Assembly: GCA_900323505.1 (NCBI GenBank)
Contig: OOIN01000002.1
Coordinates: forward strand, 868,001 to 932,000
DNA length: 64,000 nucleotides
Source: Ustilago trichophora
Lineage: Eukaryota; Basidiomycota; Ustilaginomycetes; Ustilaginales; Ustilaginaceae
Direction of reading: 5' to 3'
Under the pieces are notes generated by a model, which did not search any database, was not told the origin of the DNA, and saw only the letters and a program-made list of their open reading frames with translations. A program made the position numbers and the translations under genes. Numbering within the stretch: position 1 is the first letter of the stretch; each line of letters starts with the position of its first letter. Below, piece by piece: positions 47,156-56,968 of this stretch.

Positions 47156-48465
47156 CCTGCCTGTCTACCTGTTTGGCACTGGAGACAGTACAGTAGTGTG
47201 ACCATGTGTCCCTGTATGATACCCCCTTTTTTCGCCGGTTGTCCAGACCTAACTATTATCACTGTTCCTCGTGTCGGTCCGCGATCTCGCTCTCCTCGTC
47301 GCTTGCTTGGACTGAGTACAACAACGATTCAGAGATCCTGTATCATTGCTTTCTCTCAATCTCCGTGGCCGTTGCTACTTTGCAACCGATCAATTCTTTT
47401 TAGCGCATCTGATCCTACGCACTGGTTCATCCCCAGAACCGCTATCACCATCTTGGTCACGATGGAGGAGGACCGTAACGATCAACAGCTGAGTTGAACG
47501 CTTGGTGTCTAGAGCCTACTTGTGTAACGTCGGCCAACTTGCATCCTTCTTGAGCTTTTGCGGTTCCACTTCCTCTCGCAACTCCTTGTTTCCCATCCAG
47601 TCTTCCCCGTCCCGACCTTGCATCTCATTTTCACTTGGACTCCGCTCCGACCCTTTCTTACTCCTCCCCCTCCTACCTTTCTCATTGGCCGGCTCCCCGT
47701 TCTTTTTCCCCGGTTGTCTCTCGCTCACTCGCTCGCTCGCTCGCTACATCGCCTTGCTCTTGAATGTCCCTGCATTGGTCGTTGCATCTTGGTCGTGCTC
47801 GAACCTCCTCTTGACCCACGACAAACAATAAAATCGTCGACCTCGATCTCATCGCCTACCCCAGTCTTCCCTCCCCCTCTTCCTTCTTCCTCTTTGTTCT
47901 CAACACATCACACTCCCCCCACCATCTTTACTTGCTCTTTCTTCTTCCGCTGTCACATTTTACTGTACCCATTGCTCTTCCACCTGCTCTCTTCCGCAAC
48001 CCCGACAAAGAAAGCCATAGACGACGGACAAACCCTTTTTCTCTTTCGAAGCCGGATCACCGGAGCTTAACTTCATCTCGTCTCGCTCTCAAAACAAAGC
48101 GTGCCTCACAACCGACGTCCCACCGGTTCACACACAATCACATTGCTTCTGTGAACTCCGGGCAGCAGTAGCCACAACTATCACCCTCTGCAATTTCAAC
48201 ACCCACCCATCCCTCGCACTCACGCACGCAAGCGCCCCGTGCTGCTTTTCCATTTTCTTTGGCACGACACACCCACTTGCACCTCGCTCTTTGTCATAGA
48301 CACTGGCGATCAGGTCTTCTTCTTCGCAGCCTTAACGAGGTCAGAGGAACGATCTTCTCCTCTGTAGACACTTTCTAATCTGCTTTCAACAACACAGAGG
48401 CTAGCGCATCCAGGCAAAGGCCGCTATCCGTGAAACCCATCCCGCTAGTTCCCACCGAATAGACG

Positions 48466-51192
48466 ATGACAACGACGAAGATCATGCTCAGCCAAGAACA
48501 TACCGCAGGCACCTCTCGCGCCTCGACCCCTCTTTCCAACTCTGCCGAAATCGTCACTGCACGCAAGATTTCCCGTAAAGTAGCACAGGCCGCCCCCATC
48601 ACCCACTATCGCGGTCACTCCAAGTCCAACTCTGTCGAGCTGCGGAAACATACCCAGTCCAAAGAAGCACACGAGCCCACTGCTACTACTAGCGTTGGTG
48701 CGGTTGCAGTTACAGCTGCAGCAGCTGGCGGTTCCCCGCGCATCATGCCTTCTCCTGTACCTCCTCCGACCTCTGCTCTTCCTCCTACTCCGGGTGGTAT
48801 GGGTGGTCAGAATGTCTCTCCTACGCTCGGTAGCGCGTACGGTCTGACGTATAGGGGCAGCACGGGGAGCTCCTTCGCCGCTTCTGGTTTGCTGGCGAGG
48901 AGTATTCGAAAGACCTTTCGTCACCTGGGCGCCGGGTTGACCGTAGAAGAGCATACCGAGCTGGTTCAGAAGATTCTGACCGACTTGAGACCTGCACTTC
49001 CTTCCACCACTGTTCGTCCCTTCTCGCGTGCTTCTAGGCCGAATAGTTTGGTTGCTTCCTCATCACCGTCCAAAATGACGACCACCATCGCCAAACCTGA
49101 GCCTGTCGAAGAAATTGCTGATCCCACCGCTGCTACCGAAAAGCGTCTTAGTGCTTCCTCCCAGGGCACGACCAGTAGCAGCATCGGCAGCCACTGCAGT
49201 CAGGCAAGTGACGAAAAGCTCGGCATGTCCCAAATTTCCACCTCTGCCTCCGACTTCTCCACCCCTCAACTGAGTCAGAGTCGCACACCGACTCCAACCA
49301 CCCCTGCTAGCCCAATGAGCCGCACCAATACCGATGACAAGATCAAGGGTAACGAGACTATCAATAAGGTTGCAGCAACTCGAGAGAAGGCTCTTCTGAC
49401 GCCCACAGATGCACTGGAAAGCCTTCGAGTGCTCGAGAACGGGTTTGAACGATCGGGACCCAACTCGCCGCTGGATGCCACTTTTGCAACAAACGACTCG
49501 AATCTTTCTCAATCTACAGCTGTCGCATCGCCCATCACGGCGGTGGTGGGTGAGAAGGAGAGTCAGGTGCGTTCTTCTAATACGAGCGGAACTGTTTCGC
49601 CTCCCAGACAGCACAAGAGGGACAGTTCGTATCGCAAGTCGGTGCCGACTCTTGAGGAGTTGACCAATGGAAAGAAAGGGTTGGGCATCTCTCAACAACA
49701 GAAGGATACAGCGTCTTCTGCTGCCTCCTCCGTTCGCGCTTCGTCGCCGTTGAGCACTTACACGGAGACGCCCAGCTGGATCTCATCCCTCACCACCTTG
49801 GAAGCTATCCGCGTGCTCGCCTTTCAGCAGTCTGTCGACACTGCTACTACTACCCCCAAATCGCCCACCATCCCCATCGCCACATCGACAGCAACAGCAA
49901 CAGCAGCAGCAGCCGACGAAGTATCCGCCCTTCGCTATGCACTCACCTTCACCTTGGCCCGAGCTGACAAGCTCGCCGAGGCCCTCAACCGCGTCAGCGA
50001 GGACAAGATCAAGGTCGAAACCGAGCTCGAGATCTTGCGACGCAACGTACTGTCCATGTTGGGAAGCAAGAACATGTTCAGCGGTGTTGCTCCTCAGAGT
50101 GCGTCGTCTTCGTCTTCGCATGGGAACTATGAGAGCATTGTTGGTAGACATGGGGCGGTGGATAGTGATAATGTCCAAGAGGAAGATTTGGATCATTTTG
50201 TGGATGCGCATTCCAGGCAGACTCCGGTTTCGACATATCATAATGCGAGTCGCAATGAAGCGCAAACTGCACGACGGGGTGATGCTGTGTCTCGACCTCC
50301 ACGGGCAACTCGCGCTGCTAAGTCGGTAGCAACTTCTTCACCTCCTGCCAAGCCAAGTGGTGGTGTGAGCATTGCTAGTCTTCGTAAGAACAATCCATCC
50401 ATCGCCACTTCTCCCGCCGTCACTCAGCGTTACACCCCTTCCACCCGTCATGCTGGCCAAAGCGTTGAAGACGATGCAGATTTCACCGACGAGGACGAAG
50501 AGGAAGAAGAGGAAGAAGACGAGGACGATGACGAGTTTAACATGTATCCCTTTGGCCCACCCATCCGACGCGGTCCGGCGCCCCAAGTATCCATGACCGA
50601 CTTTCTCAATGCCTCTCGTATGTCCAAAAGCGAAATTGAGGAGCACGATGCACGACGGGAGAAGGAATACCGAGGTCATTCCGATGAAGCAGATCGATTC
50701 TATAGTGCCTCTTCCACTTCATCCCATGCTCCCCTCGCTGGTGGAGGTTCTATGCGATCTCTCGACTCGCATCGTCGAGGATTTTTCAAAGGTATAACAA
50801 AGCTCGTTGATCAAGAAAGAGCCAAGCGGACCAAAAGGAGGACTAGCTTGGCCTCAAAACCAAGCATGGTCTCTCTGGTACCCTCCAATTCCCTCTCCCG
50901 CGATAGCAGCCTGGTGGCCGGAAGAAGATCTGCTTCAACTACAAACATCATCCGCAACATGCCCTCGCACAAAAACTTCAACTTGACATATGAAGAGGAA
51001 AGCATCATCCCTTCCTATCCAAATTCGGCAGCAAGGTTGTCAGACAGAAGACAGAAAACAATGTCCATGTCCAACTCTCTCAGAGAGAGCCTAGAGAAGC
51101 AGAGTCTAAGGGAGGCGGGTACTCGACAGGACCAAAAGGCAGGAGTTGGTAGGAAGTGGGGAGGAGACTCCTTTTCTGGTCCTTCGATCTAG
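48466..51192 (+). CDS. Large Ser/Thr-rich protein of unknown function with a coiled coil (908 residues)
   Basis: I do not recognise the family. The first 480 residues are mostly Ser/Thr/Pro-rich disordered sequence. It includes an ordered patch near 120-170 (GLTYRGSTGSSFAASGLL then HLGAGLTVEEHTELVQKIL). A strongly helical segment at about 485-530 (LRYALTFTLARADKLAEALNR then KVETELEILRRNVLSML) looks like a coiled coil. A pure acidic block lies near 675-695. Further conserved-looking patches are MYPFGPP, VSMTDFLNASRMSKSEIEEHDARREKEY and GFFKGITKLVDQERAKRTKRR near the C-terminus. There is no signal peptide or membrane segment. The ATG at 48466 follows a long CT-rich leader with no intervening gene, which suggests an extended 5' UTR. 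A cytoskeletal or signalling scaffold is possible, but this is only inferred from composition. Confidence 0.8.
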   Translation: MTTTKIMLSQEHTAGTSRASTPLSNSAEIVTARKISRKVAQAAPITHYRGHSKSNSVELRKHTQSKEAHEPTATTSVGAVAVTAAAAGGSPRIMPSPVPPPTSALPPTPGGMGGQNVSPTLGSAYGLTYRGSTGSSFAASGLLARSIRKTFRHLGAGLTVEEHTELVQKILTDLRPALPSTTVRPFSRASRPNSLVASSSPSKMTTTIAKPEPVEEIADPTAATEKRLSASSQGTTSSSIGSHCSQASDEKLGMSQISTSASDFSTPQLSQSRTPTPTTPASPMSRTNTDDKIKGNETINKVAATREKALLTPTDALESLRVLENGFERSGPNSPLDATFATNDSNLSQSTAVASPITAVVGEKESQVRSSNTSGTVSPPRQHKRDSSYRKSVPTLEELTNGKKGLGISQQQKDTASSAASSVRASSPLSTYTETPSWISSLTTLEAIRVLAFQQSVDTATTTPKSPTIPIATSTATATAAAADEVSALRYALTFTLARADKLAEALNRVSEDKIKVETELEILRRNVLSMLGSKNMFSGVAPQSASSSSSHGNYESIVGRHGAVDSDNVQEEDLDHFVDAHSRQTPVSTYHNASRNEAQTARRGDAVSRPPRATRAAKSVATSSPPAKPSGGVSIASLRKNNPSIATSPAVTQRYTPSTRHAGQSVEDDADFTDEDEEEEEEEDEDDDEFNMYPFGPPIRRGPAPQVSMTDFLNASRMSKSEIEEHDARREKEYRGHSDEADRFYSASSTSSHAPLAGGGSMRSLDSHRRGFFKGITKLVDQERAKRTKRRTSLASKPSMVSLVPSNSLSRDSSLVAGRRSASTTNIIRNMPSHKNFNLTYEEESIIPSYPNSAARLSDRRQKTMSMSNSLRESLEKQSLREAGTRQDQKAGVGRKWGGDSFSGPSI

Positions 51193-51457
51193 TTTCGAGT
51201 AGTTCGATTTGTAAGAAGGTTTTTTTCTTTTCTTTTTATTTAGCTTGCATACTACACACTCGTTTGCTTTGCTTTGCTTTTCCTTATTCTCGACGCTGCT
51301 ACAGGCCGGTAATATATACGCATTCATTCACTCACTAAACTCTGCTCTTCAACGTCTATGCGAAAAGCTAATGTTCAAGGCGTGCGGAGAAAACACGAAA
51401 GCAAAGGTGATGACATTACGCAAGGCCCTACACTATTTTGAGGTCAACTGCAATGAC

Positions 51458-53099
51458 TCAAGCTTGCTGCTGAGCAAGATAATACTCCTCGGCCTGGTTG
51501 ATGCATCGAATGTTGGCACCCAACTTATTGATCGTCTCGATGTACTCGTCCTCCTCGATGCTGTCATAGACGATACCACCACCTGCTTGCAAGTAGGCAT
51601 AACCATCCTTGAACGTCATCGTCCTGATAGCGATGCATACGTCCATCTCCTTATCGGCAAAGTCAATTCTCCCGACTGCACCAGCGTAAACACCTCGCTT
51701 CTCCTGCTCCAGCTCAGACACGAGCTCAATGGCGCGGATCTTGGGTGCACCGGAGACGGTACCGGCCGGGAAGATCGAGCGGAGGGCGTCGAATCGCGAT
51801 TTGCCGGCTCTGAGCTGACCCGTGATGCGAGAGGTGAGATGCATAACGTGAGAGAACTTTTCCACCTTCATGAAGCTCTCAACCTGGGTAGTGGCGGGAT
51901 CGCAGACTCGGTTGATGTCGTTTCGGGCGAGGTCGACGAGCATGACGTGCTCGGCTTGGTCTTTGACGGAGCTGGCGAGTTGGGAGGCAAGTTCTTCGTC
52001 CTGTGCATCGTTGGCGCCGCGCTTGACTGTACCGGCGATGGCGTGGACCGCAACTTTGCCAGCCTCGATCTTGCAAAGCGTCTCGGGGGATGCACCGACG
52101 AGTTGGCAGTCGCCACAGTCGACGTAGAACATGTATGGGGAAGGGTTGACCTGTCGAAGGTGTCGGTAGCAGTTGAAGGCATGCAGGGTAGTGCGGCGGG
52201 TGAGACGTTGAGAGGGGACGGCTTGGATGATGTCTCCCTTGACAATGTTCTTGCGGAGCGAAGTGACGAAGCCTTCGTAGCCCGCCTTGCCAACGTTGCT
52301 GACTGCCTCGTGGCCGGTGAGGATTGCTGGCTGATTAGGGAGAGGTGTAGTGGTGGAAGTGAGGACCTTGATCAAATGGTTGACCTTGTCGCTTGCCTTG
52401 GCATACAAGGCCTCGACATCGGCAGCAGTAGCCTTGCCGGCGAGATTCGAGGGGAGATGCACGTGGCTGACGCATCGTACGGTGCTGAAGACGTGGTCGA
52501 AGACGATGAGAGAGTCAGCGATCATAAAGACACTCTCCGGAATGCCGAGAACGTCCTTGAGGTCGCGCTTGGTTCTTGGCTCGAAGTACTGAACACAGTC
52601 GTAGCTAATGTATCCAATCGCACCACCAGTGAAAGTTGGCAAGCCTTGAACGGGAATGTACTTGTATGGGCTCAACTCCTTCTCGATGGTGAGCAAGGGG
52701 TCTCCTTCAGCATCGAGCCCGGGACCGGTGCGGATGATCTTGAGCGGATCCGAGCCGATAAACGAGTAGCGTCCGATCTTCTCACCGCCGGTGACGGATT
52801 CGAAGAGAAAGGAGCGGCGGGATGTGTCGGCACCATTTGAGAGCTTGAGATAGGCAGTGACGGGAGTGAGGAGGTCGGAAGGGAGAGAGGTATAGACCGG
52901 GATGATGTTACCGGTGGGGTTGGCGGCCAAAAGGGCAGACTGAACCTCTTCGAGGGAGGGTTTGAGCGCGTGCTGTGGTGTGCAGTTCATCGTGGTGGAA
53001 TAAAGAGAAAGATGAAAAATAACAAAGTGGTCAGCGAGGACAGCGAGGTAGTGAAGAAGACAAAAAAGACAAAGGGAGGAAGCAACTTACCAAAGCCAT
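51458..53099 (-). CDS. TRP2: Anthranilate synthase component I (TRP2)
   Basis: The protein of about 507-510 residues converts chorismate to anthranilate, the first step of tryptophan synthesis, using ammonia from the TRP3 glutaminase. The N-terminal allosteric region holds the tryptophan-binding LFES motif (62-65 in the unspliced numbering), so end-product inhibition is expected. The chorismate-binding domain fills the second half (for example [35 protein letters not shown] and the C-terminal GGGIVYDS). Two starts are possible. The unspliced frame begins at the ATG at 52990. I prefer a three-codon first exon at 53091-53099 (ATGGCTTTG) followed by a GTAAGT donor and a 118-nt intron, with exon 2 running 51458-52972. 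It shares a promoter region with SF3A1. Confidence 0.93.
52973..53090 (-). other. Candidate intron after a three-codon TRP2 first exon
   Basis: On the minus strand ATGGCTTTG is followed directly by GTAAGT (from 53090). CACCACAG ends at 52973, and splicing joins the frame exactly to codon His of ...[16 protein letters not shown] branch-like site sits around 53030-53034, somewhat far from the acceptor. If splicing does not occur, translation can start at the ATG at 52990, which lies inside this intron. Confidence 0.5.
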
Positions 53100-53837
53100 G
53101 ATTGTGGGTGCTCGTCTATGTGCGAGGCTCTATATAGGTATTGGTTGCGTAGGCACGGTGCAGGAACTCTCTCGTAAAGGCTGACGAGAGGGGAATAGAG
53201 TTTGTTGAGGCTTGGATGAATTGCAAGCCTAATTGCGGCGCACGGTGTCCTTTGACTGTGTGATTCCGTGATTCTGTGCGATATGAACGTGTGAAACCGG
53301 ACGGTGGGTCAAGAAACCTTTGCAATCTTTGTCTTGCGGTTGCTATTGTCCGTGGTTGTTTCCGATTGACGACTCGAAAAGGGCGGTGTACAATTTGCAG
53401 CAGACAAGACTAGCGAGCGTCTTTGCGTGCGTGGGGGTGATGGTGGTCAAGGTTGGATAGAAAGTGACAACGCAATCGAAAGGTGGGATTGGTAACCGTT
53501 GAACGAGCGAGTCACTTTTTTTGGACAACCGACGGTCCAAGCCACGACGCAGCAGCTTCTCACGCTCAGCCAGTTTGTCCCAATTCTTCTCGAATCACCG
53601 ATGCTCGATAGTTTATGATACCAGAGTATCTCTAAAATCGGCCGATCCAGCAACAACCGATGTCACATTCGACTCGCTTTTTTGGCAACCTGCACAACTC
53701 CACACTTTCTTTGTCCTCCTCCTCCTCCTCCTCTTCTTCTTCTTCCGCCACTCTCACCTCTTTCACTCCCCCTCTCTCTCTCGATCCTTCTACCACAAGA
53801 AGCTTAGCTAGGGCATATCAGCTGCAAAGACGCCACC
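53100..53837. promoter_or_regulatory. Divergent promoter region of TRP2 and SF3A1
   Basis: This 738-bp spacer contains CGAGTCA (53508-53514; TGACTCG on the other strand), one base from the Gcn4/Cpc1 consensus TGACTCA that activates amino-acid biosynthesis genes in fungi. A CT-rich block at 53715-53795 precedes the SF3A1 start. No gene is supported within. Confidence 0.4.
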
Positions 53838-56000
53838 ATGGCTCCCGCGCTCAACCTTCCGGCGCCTGCGCACGGCACGGACAACACCCTCGCATCATCT
53901 TCCGCGCCATCCACTTCAAAGTTTGCGTCCACTGGCGGCATCATCTACCCACCGCCTGAGCTGCGCCGAACCATCGACAAGGCAGCAGAGCTCATCGCAA
54001 AGAAGGACCCTTCCTTCGAGGCCAACATCAAAGCAGCAGAGCAAAATAATCCCAAATTTGCCTTCCTCAAGGAAGACGATGCCTACCATGCATATTATGC
54101 CTCACGTCGTGATGCTGTCCGACGCGGCGAGACGCTTACATCCGTCACAGCAGACGATCAGAATGTTACTGGCTCCGCAGCTCAGGACGGCTCGACCTCA
54201 GCAGAGGGCGTCAATGCTGCAGCCGGCCCATCGTCACAGGCCCCACCAGAGCCTGAACCATTCGAGTTCTCCGCTGACCTTCCCAACATCACGGCTGTTG
54301 ACCTCGACATTCTCAAGCTGACGGCACTCTTCACTGCACGCAAGGGCCGCTCCTTCGCCACCTCGCTCCTCTCTCGCGAGTCCAAATCCTACCAATTCGA
54401 GTTCCTGCGCCCGTCACATTCGCTCTTTACCTACTTCAACCACCTCGTTGAGCAGTACCAGAAGGTTATCTCTCCCTCTCCCGCCTTGCTTGAAAACGTG
54501 AAGCTCGGCGCTTACGGAACGAACGATGCCACAGTAATTGCACAGCAACGCGCCAAATCGACGCTTGGAGCCGGTAAAGGTGGTGCTAGACCCCAGGTGT
54601 TGGAGCAAGTAAAGGCGAGGGCAGACTGGGAGAAGTACGCCAGGGAGAAGCGCAAGAAGCAGGATGAGGATCAGGAAAAGCAACGTCAGGCATTCAACGA
54701 GATCGACTGGCAGGACTTTGTTGTCGTTGGCACTGCTGAGCTTACCGAAGCTGATCAGCACATCGACTTGCCTCCACCGCGCTCGTTGAGAGAGATGGAA
54801 ACCATGACGCTTGCCCAGAAGAAGATGGCTAGCATGATTATGGAATCCGAAGCGGCCGGTGAAGACGCCGAGGATGTCGAAGAGCTCGCGATGCCTGGTA
54901 GACCTTCTTCTTCTGCGCTTACACAACAAGCTATTACTTCGTCATCTGCTGCAGCTGTGGAAGAGGTGGCATCTGGCAAAGGTGGAACGATCAAAGTGCG
55001 CAAAGACTACGTTCCACGAGGTCTTGCATCTCGCGCCAGACCCTCCTCATCCTCCACTGCGATGACCAAATGCCCTGTTTGTGGGGATCAAGTCCCGATC
55101 GACGAAATGGCCGAACACGTCCGTTTCGAGCTACTCAACCCAGCCTATCGCGAACAGCGCCAGCAGCTCGAGGCCAAGAAGGCTCAGCAAGCCGCGCTTC
55201 AGGCTGGTGCCGATCCTACTTACTATCTCAAACAGCTTGCTTCAAGTCGCGCGGACGAGGATGAGGAGGCAAGACTCAGGAGGGAAGCCGAAGAGAAGAG
55301 GTTGGCCAAGGAGAAGGAAAAGATCATTTGGGATGGTCACGCAAAATCGAGACAAGCGGCGAGGGAGATGATTGCCAAAAATGTCGGTCTGGAGCAGGAG
55401 ATGACGAGGTTGTCTGGTAGGCCGGTGGTCACATTGCCAGAGTATGGGCCGCGATTCCCTGGTATGGATGGAGCTCTTCCAGACGTAGATGGAGATGTTG
55501 ACGAGGTCGACGATAAGCCTATTCAGCTGCCAAAGGGCAGCTCTCTCCCGGCAAAACCAGTCACGGGATCACCACCTCCCCAACAATCACCATTACCCTT
55601 CGGCGCCGGTCTCAAACGTCCAGCATCGACCGAACTCTCACCTCCCCCTCCACCACCTGCACCTCTCCCCTCCACCTCTTCTAGCACACTAGCAAAGAAG
55701 ACTGACGGATCTCTGCATCCCGAAAAGGCATGGCTGGAAGCACACGCACGTTCTACGGTCAATTTAATCCTCACCATCCCATCCCAAGACGACAGCATCA
55801 AAGAGGAGCCCTATGAAGCAGCGCTCAAATCCACCGTTGCCACTCTGAGAGACTACGTCCATCAAGATTTGCTCAACAGCAGCATTGCAGCGAGCAAGAT
55901 CAAGATCAAGGTCAATGGAAAGCCAGCGACGTTGAAGCAGACACTGGCGTATTGGAACTTGACCGACGGAGATCGGGTCACCATTGATATTGCCAAGTAG
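53838..56000 (+). CDS. SF3A1: Splicing factor 3A subunit 1 (SF3a120 / Prp21 family)
   Basis: The 720-residue U2 snRNP protein has two SURP domains: about 43-90 (ELRRTIDKAAELIAKKDPSFEA) and about 157-210 (DILKLTALFTARKGRSFATSLL). A conserved central segment follows (WQDFVVVGTAELTEADQHIDLPPP). A ubiquitin-like domain ends the protein (about 636-720), finishing TDGDRVTIDIAK. SF3A1 scaffolds SF3a60/66 and helps U2 bind the branch point. The patch that usually reads SPITGEKIP in animals is KCPVCGDQVPIDEMAEH here (Cys412, Cys415, His427), which looks zinc-finger-like. The length agrees with the family (about 700-800). The start is the ATG at 53838 in a CCACCATGG context. It is divergent from TRP2. 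Confidence 0.96.
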   Translation: MAPALNLPAPAHGTDNTLASSSAPSTSKFASTGGIIYPPPELRRTIDKAAELIAKKDPSFEANIKAAEQNNPKFAFLKEDDAYHAYYASRRDAVRRGETLTSVTADDQNVTGSAAQDGSTSAEGVNAAAGPSSQAPPEPEPFEFSADLPNITAVDLDILKLTALFTARKGRSFATSLLSRESKSYQFEFLRPSHSLFTYFNHLVEQYQKVISPSPALLENVKLGAYGTNDATVIAQQRAKSTLGAGKGGARPQVLEQVKARADWEKYAREKRKKQDEDQEKQRQAFNEIDWQDFVVVGTAELTEADQHIDLPPPRSLREMETMTLAQKKMASMIMESEAAGEDAEDVEELAMPGRPSSSALTQQAITSSSAAAVEEVASGKGGTIKVRKDYVPRGLASRARPSSSSTAMTKCPVCGDQVPIDEMAEHVRFELLNPAYREQRQQLEAKKAQQAALQAGADPTYYLKQLASSRADEDEEARLRREAEEKRLAKEKEKIIWDGHAKSRQAAREMIAKNVGLEQEMTRLSGRPVVTLPEYGPRFPGMDGALPDVDGDVDEVDDKPIQLPKGSSLPAKPVTGSPPPQQSPLPFGAGLKRPASTELSPPPPPPAPLPSTSSSTLAKKTDGSLHPEKAWLEAHARSTVNLILTIPSQDDSIKEEPYEAALKSTVATLRDYVHQDLLNSSIAASKIKIKVNGKPATLKQTLAYWNLTDGDRVTIDIAK

Positions 56001-56265
56001 GGTTCGTGTTCCTGCTCATGCGTCTTGTCAGACTTGTCCTTGCCTTTCGACATGCTCGTTTTCTACACAGTCTGTCCGTCAGCAATTGCAGATCTCTTAT
56101 TTTTTCTCCTCAAGAACTACCAAATCAGCCTAAGAAGCGACAGGAAATCAGATAACGTGACGACAAGAAAAGTCTTCTGGGCGAGCCTCGAAGACTAAGC
56201 GCTAGACTATCGAGTTCAAGTTTGAGGAGAAAGCTCGAGCGTTGCTGCTGAAGGCATTGGGACAG

Positions 56266-56748
56266 TTAATCAGCGCCGTGAGCCTGCTTTGGGAGTGAAA
56301 TCGGCCCACCATCAGGGTGACAGGATGTCCATCCACCATGGGGCAAGATATTTCCAGCAGCATCTTCAAATGCTGCATTAGCGCAATTGTGCATCTTGCC
56401 GTTTGGACCTTCCTCGCCAACCTCGGTGTTAATTTCTACGCTCAACATATTGTCCCCCCAGCTGGCCGTCTTGATGATGATAGGGTCGTAGTTTGCGTCG
56501 TTGATCACCACAAATGCCTTGCTGTCCTTTGAAATGTAGCCCTGGAACTGTGAAGATTCGTCGATCTCTCCGAAAAAGCCTTCGTAGGGTTTTAAGCATG
56601 CGTATTTGCTGTTGACCTTGGCACCGCCAGGTGTGCAGTATGCTTCGTAGTTGTCCGTGGCCGTGTCATCTAGCCAGATATAAGCGGCAGCGTCAGCAGC
56701 GGCAAAGATTGCCACCGAAACAGCGAATAAGGTTGCTTGAAGCTTCAT
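56266..56748 (-). CDS. Small secreted cysteine-containing protein, effector candidate
   Basis: The 160-residue protein has a clean signal peptide (1-21, MKLQATLFAVSVAIFAAADA). The mature part is acidic, about 139 residues, with four cysteines (38, 51, 122, 143) that could form two disulfides. There is no membrane segment, GPI signal or enzymatic motif that I recognise. Aromatic and beta-prone segments (QFQGYISKDSKAFVVIND, PIIIKTASWGDNMLSVEI) suggest a compact beta fold. A TATAAATA box on the minus strand at 56829-56836 sits 81 bp upstream of the ATG, typical of regulated secreted genes. In plant-associated smuts such genes are often effectors; in a saprobic relative it could be a cell-surface protein. 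The family is unknown to me. Confidence 0.85.
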   Translation of the reverse strand: MKLQATLFAVSVAIFAAADAAAYIWLDDTATDNYEAYCTPGGAKVNSKYACLKPYEGFFGEIDESSQFQGYISKDSKAFVVINDANYDPIIIKTASWGDNMLSVEINTEVGEEGPNGKMHNCANAAFEDAAGNILPHGGWTSCHPDGGPISLPKQAHGAD

Positions 56749-56828
56749 AGTGAATTTAGAATGCAGTGTGAAAAGCGTGAAGCGTGCTAAGTATGAGAAT
56801 TATGAAGGAAGCAACGGGAACGAGGCTG

Positions 56829-56836
56829 TATTTATA
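56829..56836 (-). promoter_or_regulatory. TATA box of the small secreted protein gene
   Basis: TATAAATA on the minus strand, 81 bp upstream of the ATG at 56748. Spacing and sequence fit a core promoter. Confidence 0.6.
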
Positions 56837-56968
56837 CCGTACCTTGAATTATGGACACCTCCGATTCCCCAGCAGCAAGCCTGGCCTCTCGAAAATTGAA
56901 CAGATCTCAGAATCCACTATGTACATTGTGGCTGTGAAGTGGGACTAGGTCTGAATCCGCTTGCAACC

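Larger units (their letters stand above)
44827..48465. other. 3.6-kb gene-poor stretch upstream of the 908-residue unknown gene
   Basis: No gene is supported. Palindromic GTACAGTACTGTAC-type repeats cluster at 45965-46000, 46401-46425, 46582-46605 and 47186-47198. A CCTTG pentamer repeat (47116-47155) and a CGCT repeat (about 47722-47745) follow. From about 47500 to 48460 the plus strand is strongly CT-rich and probably holds the promoter and a long 5' leader of the downstream gene. A short match to a tRNA 5' half near 46034-46060 lacks the rest of the molecule. Confidence 0.5.
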
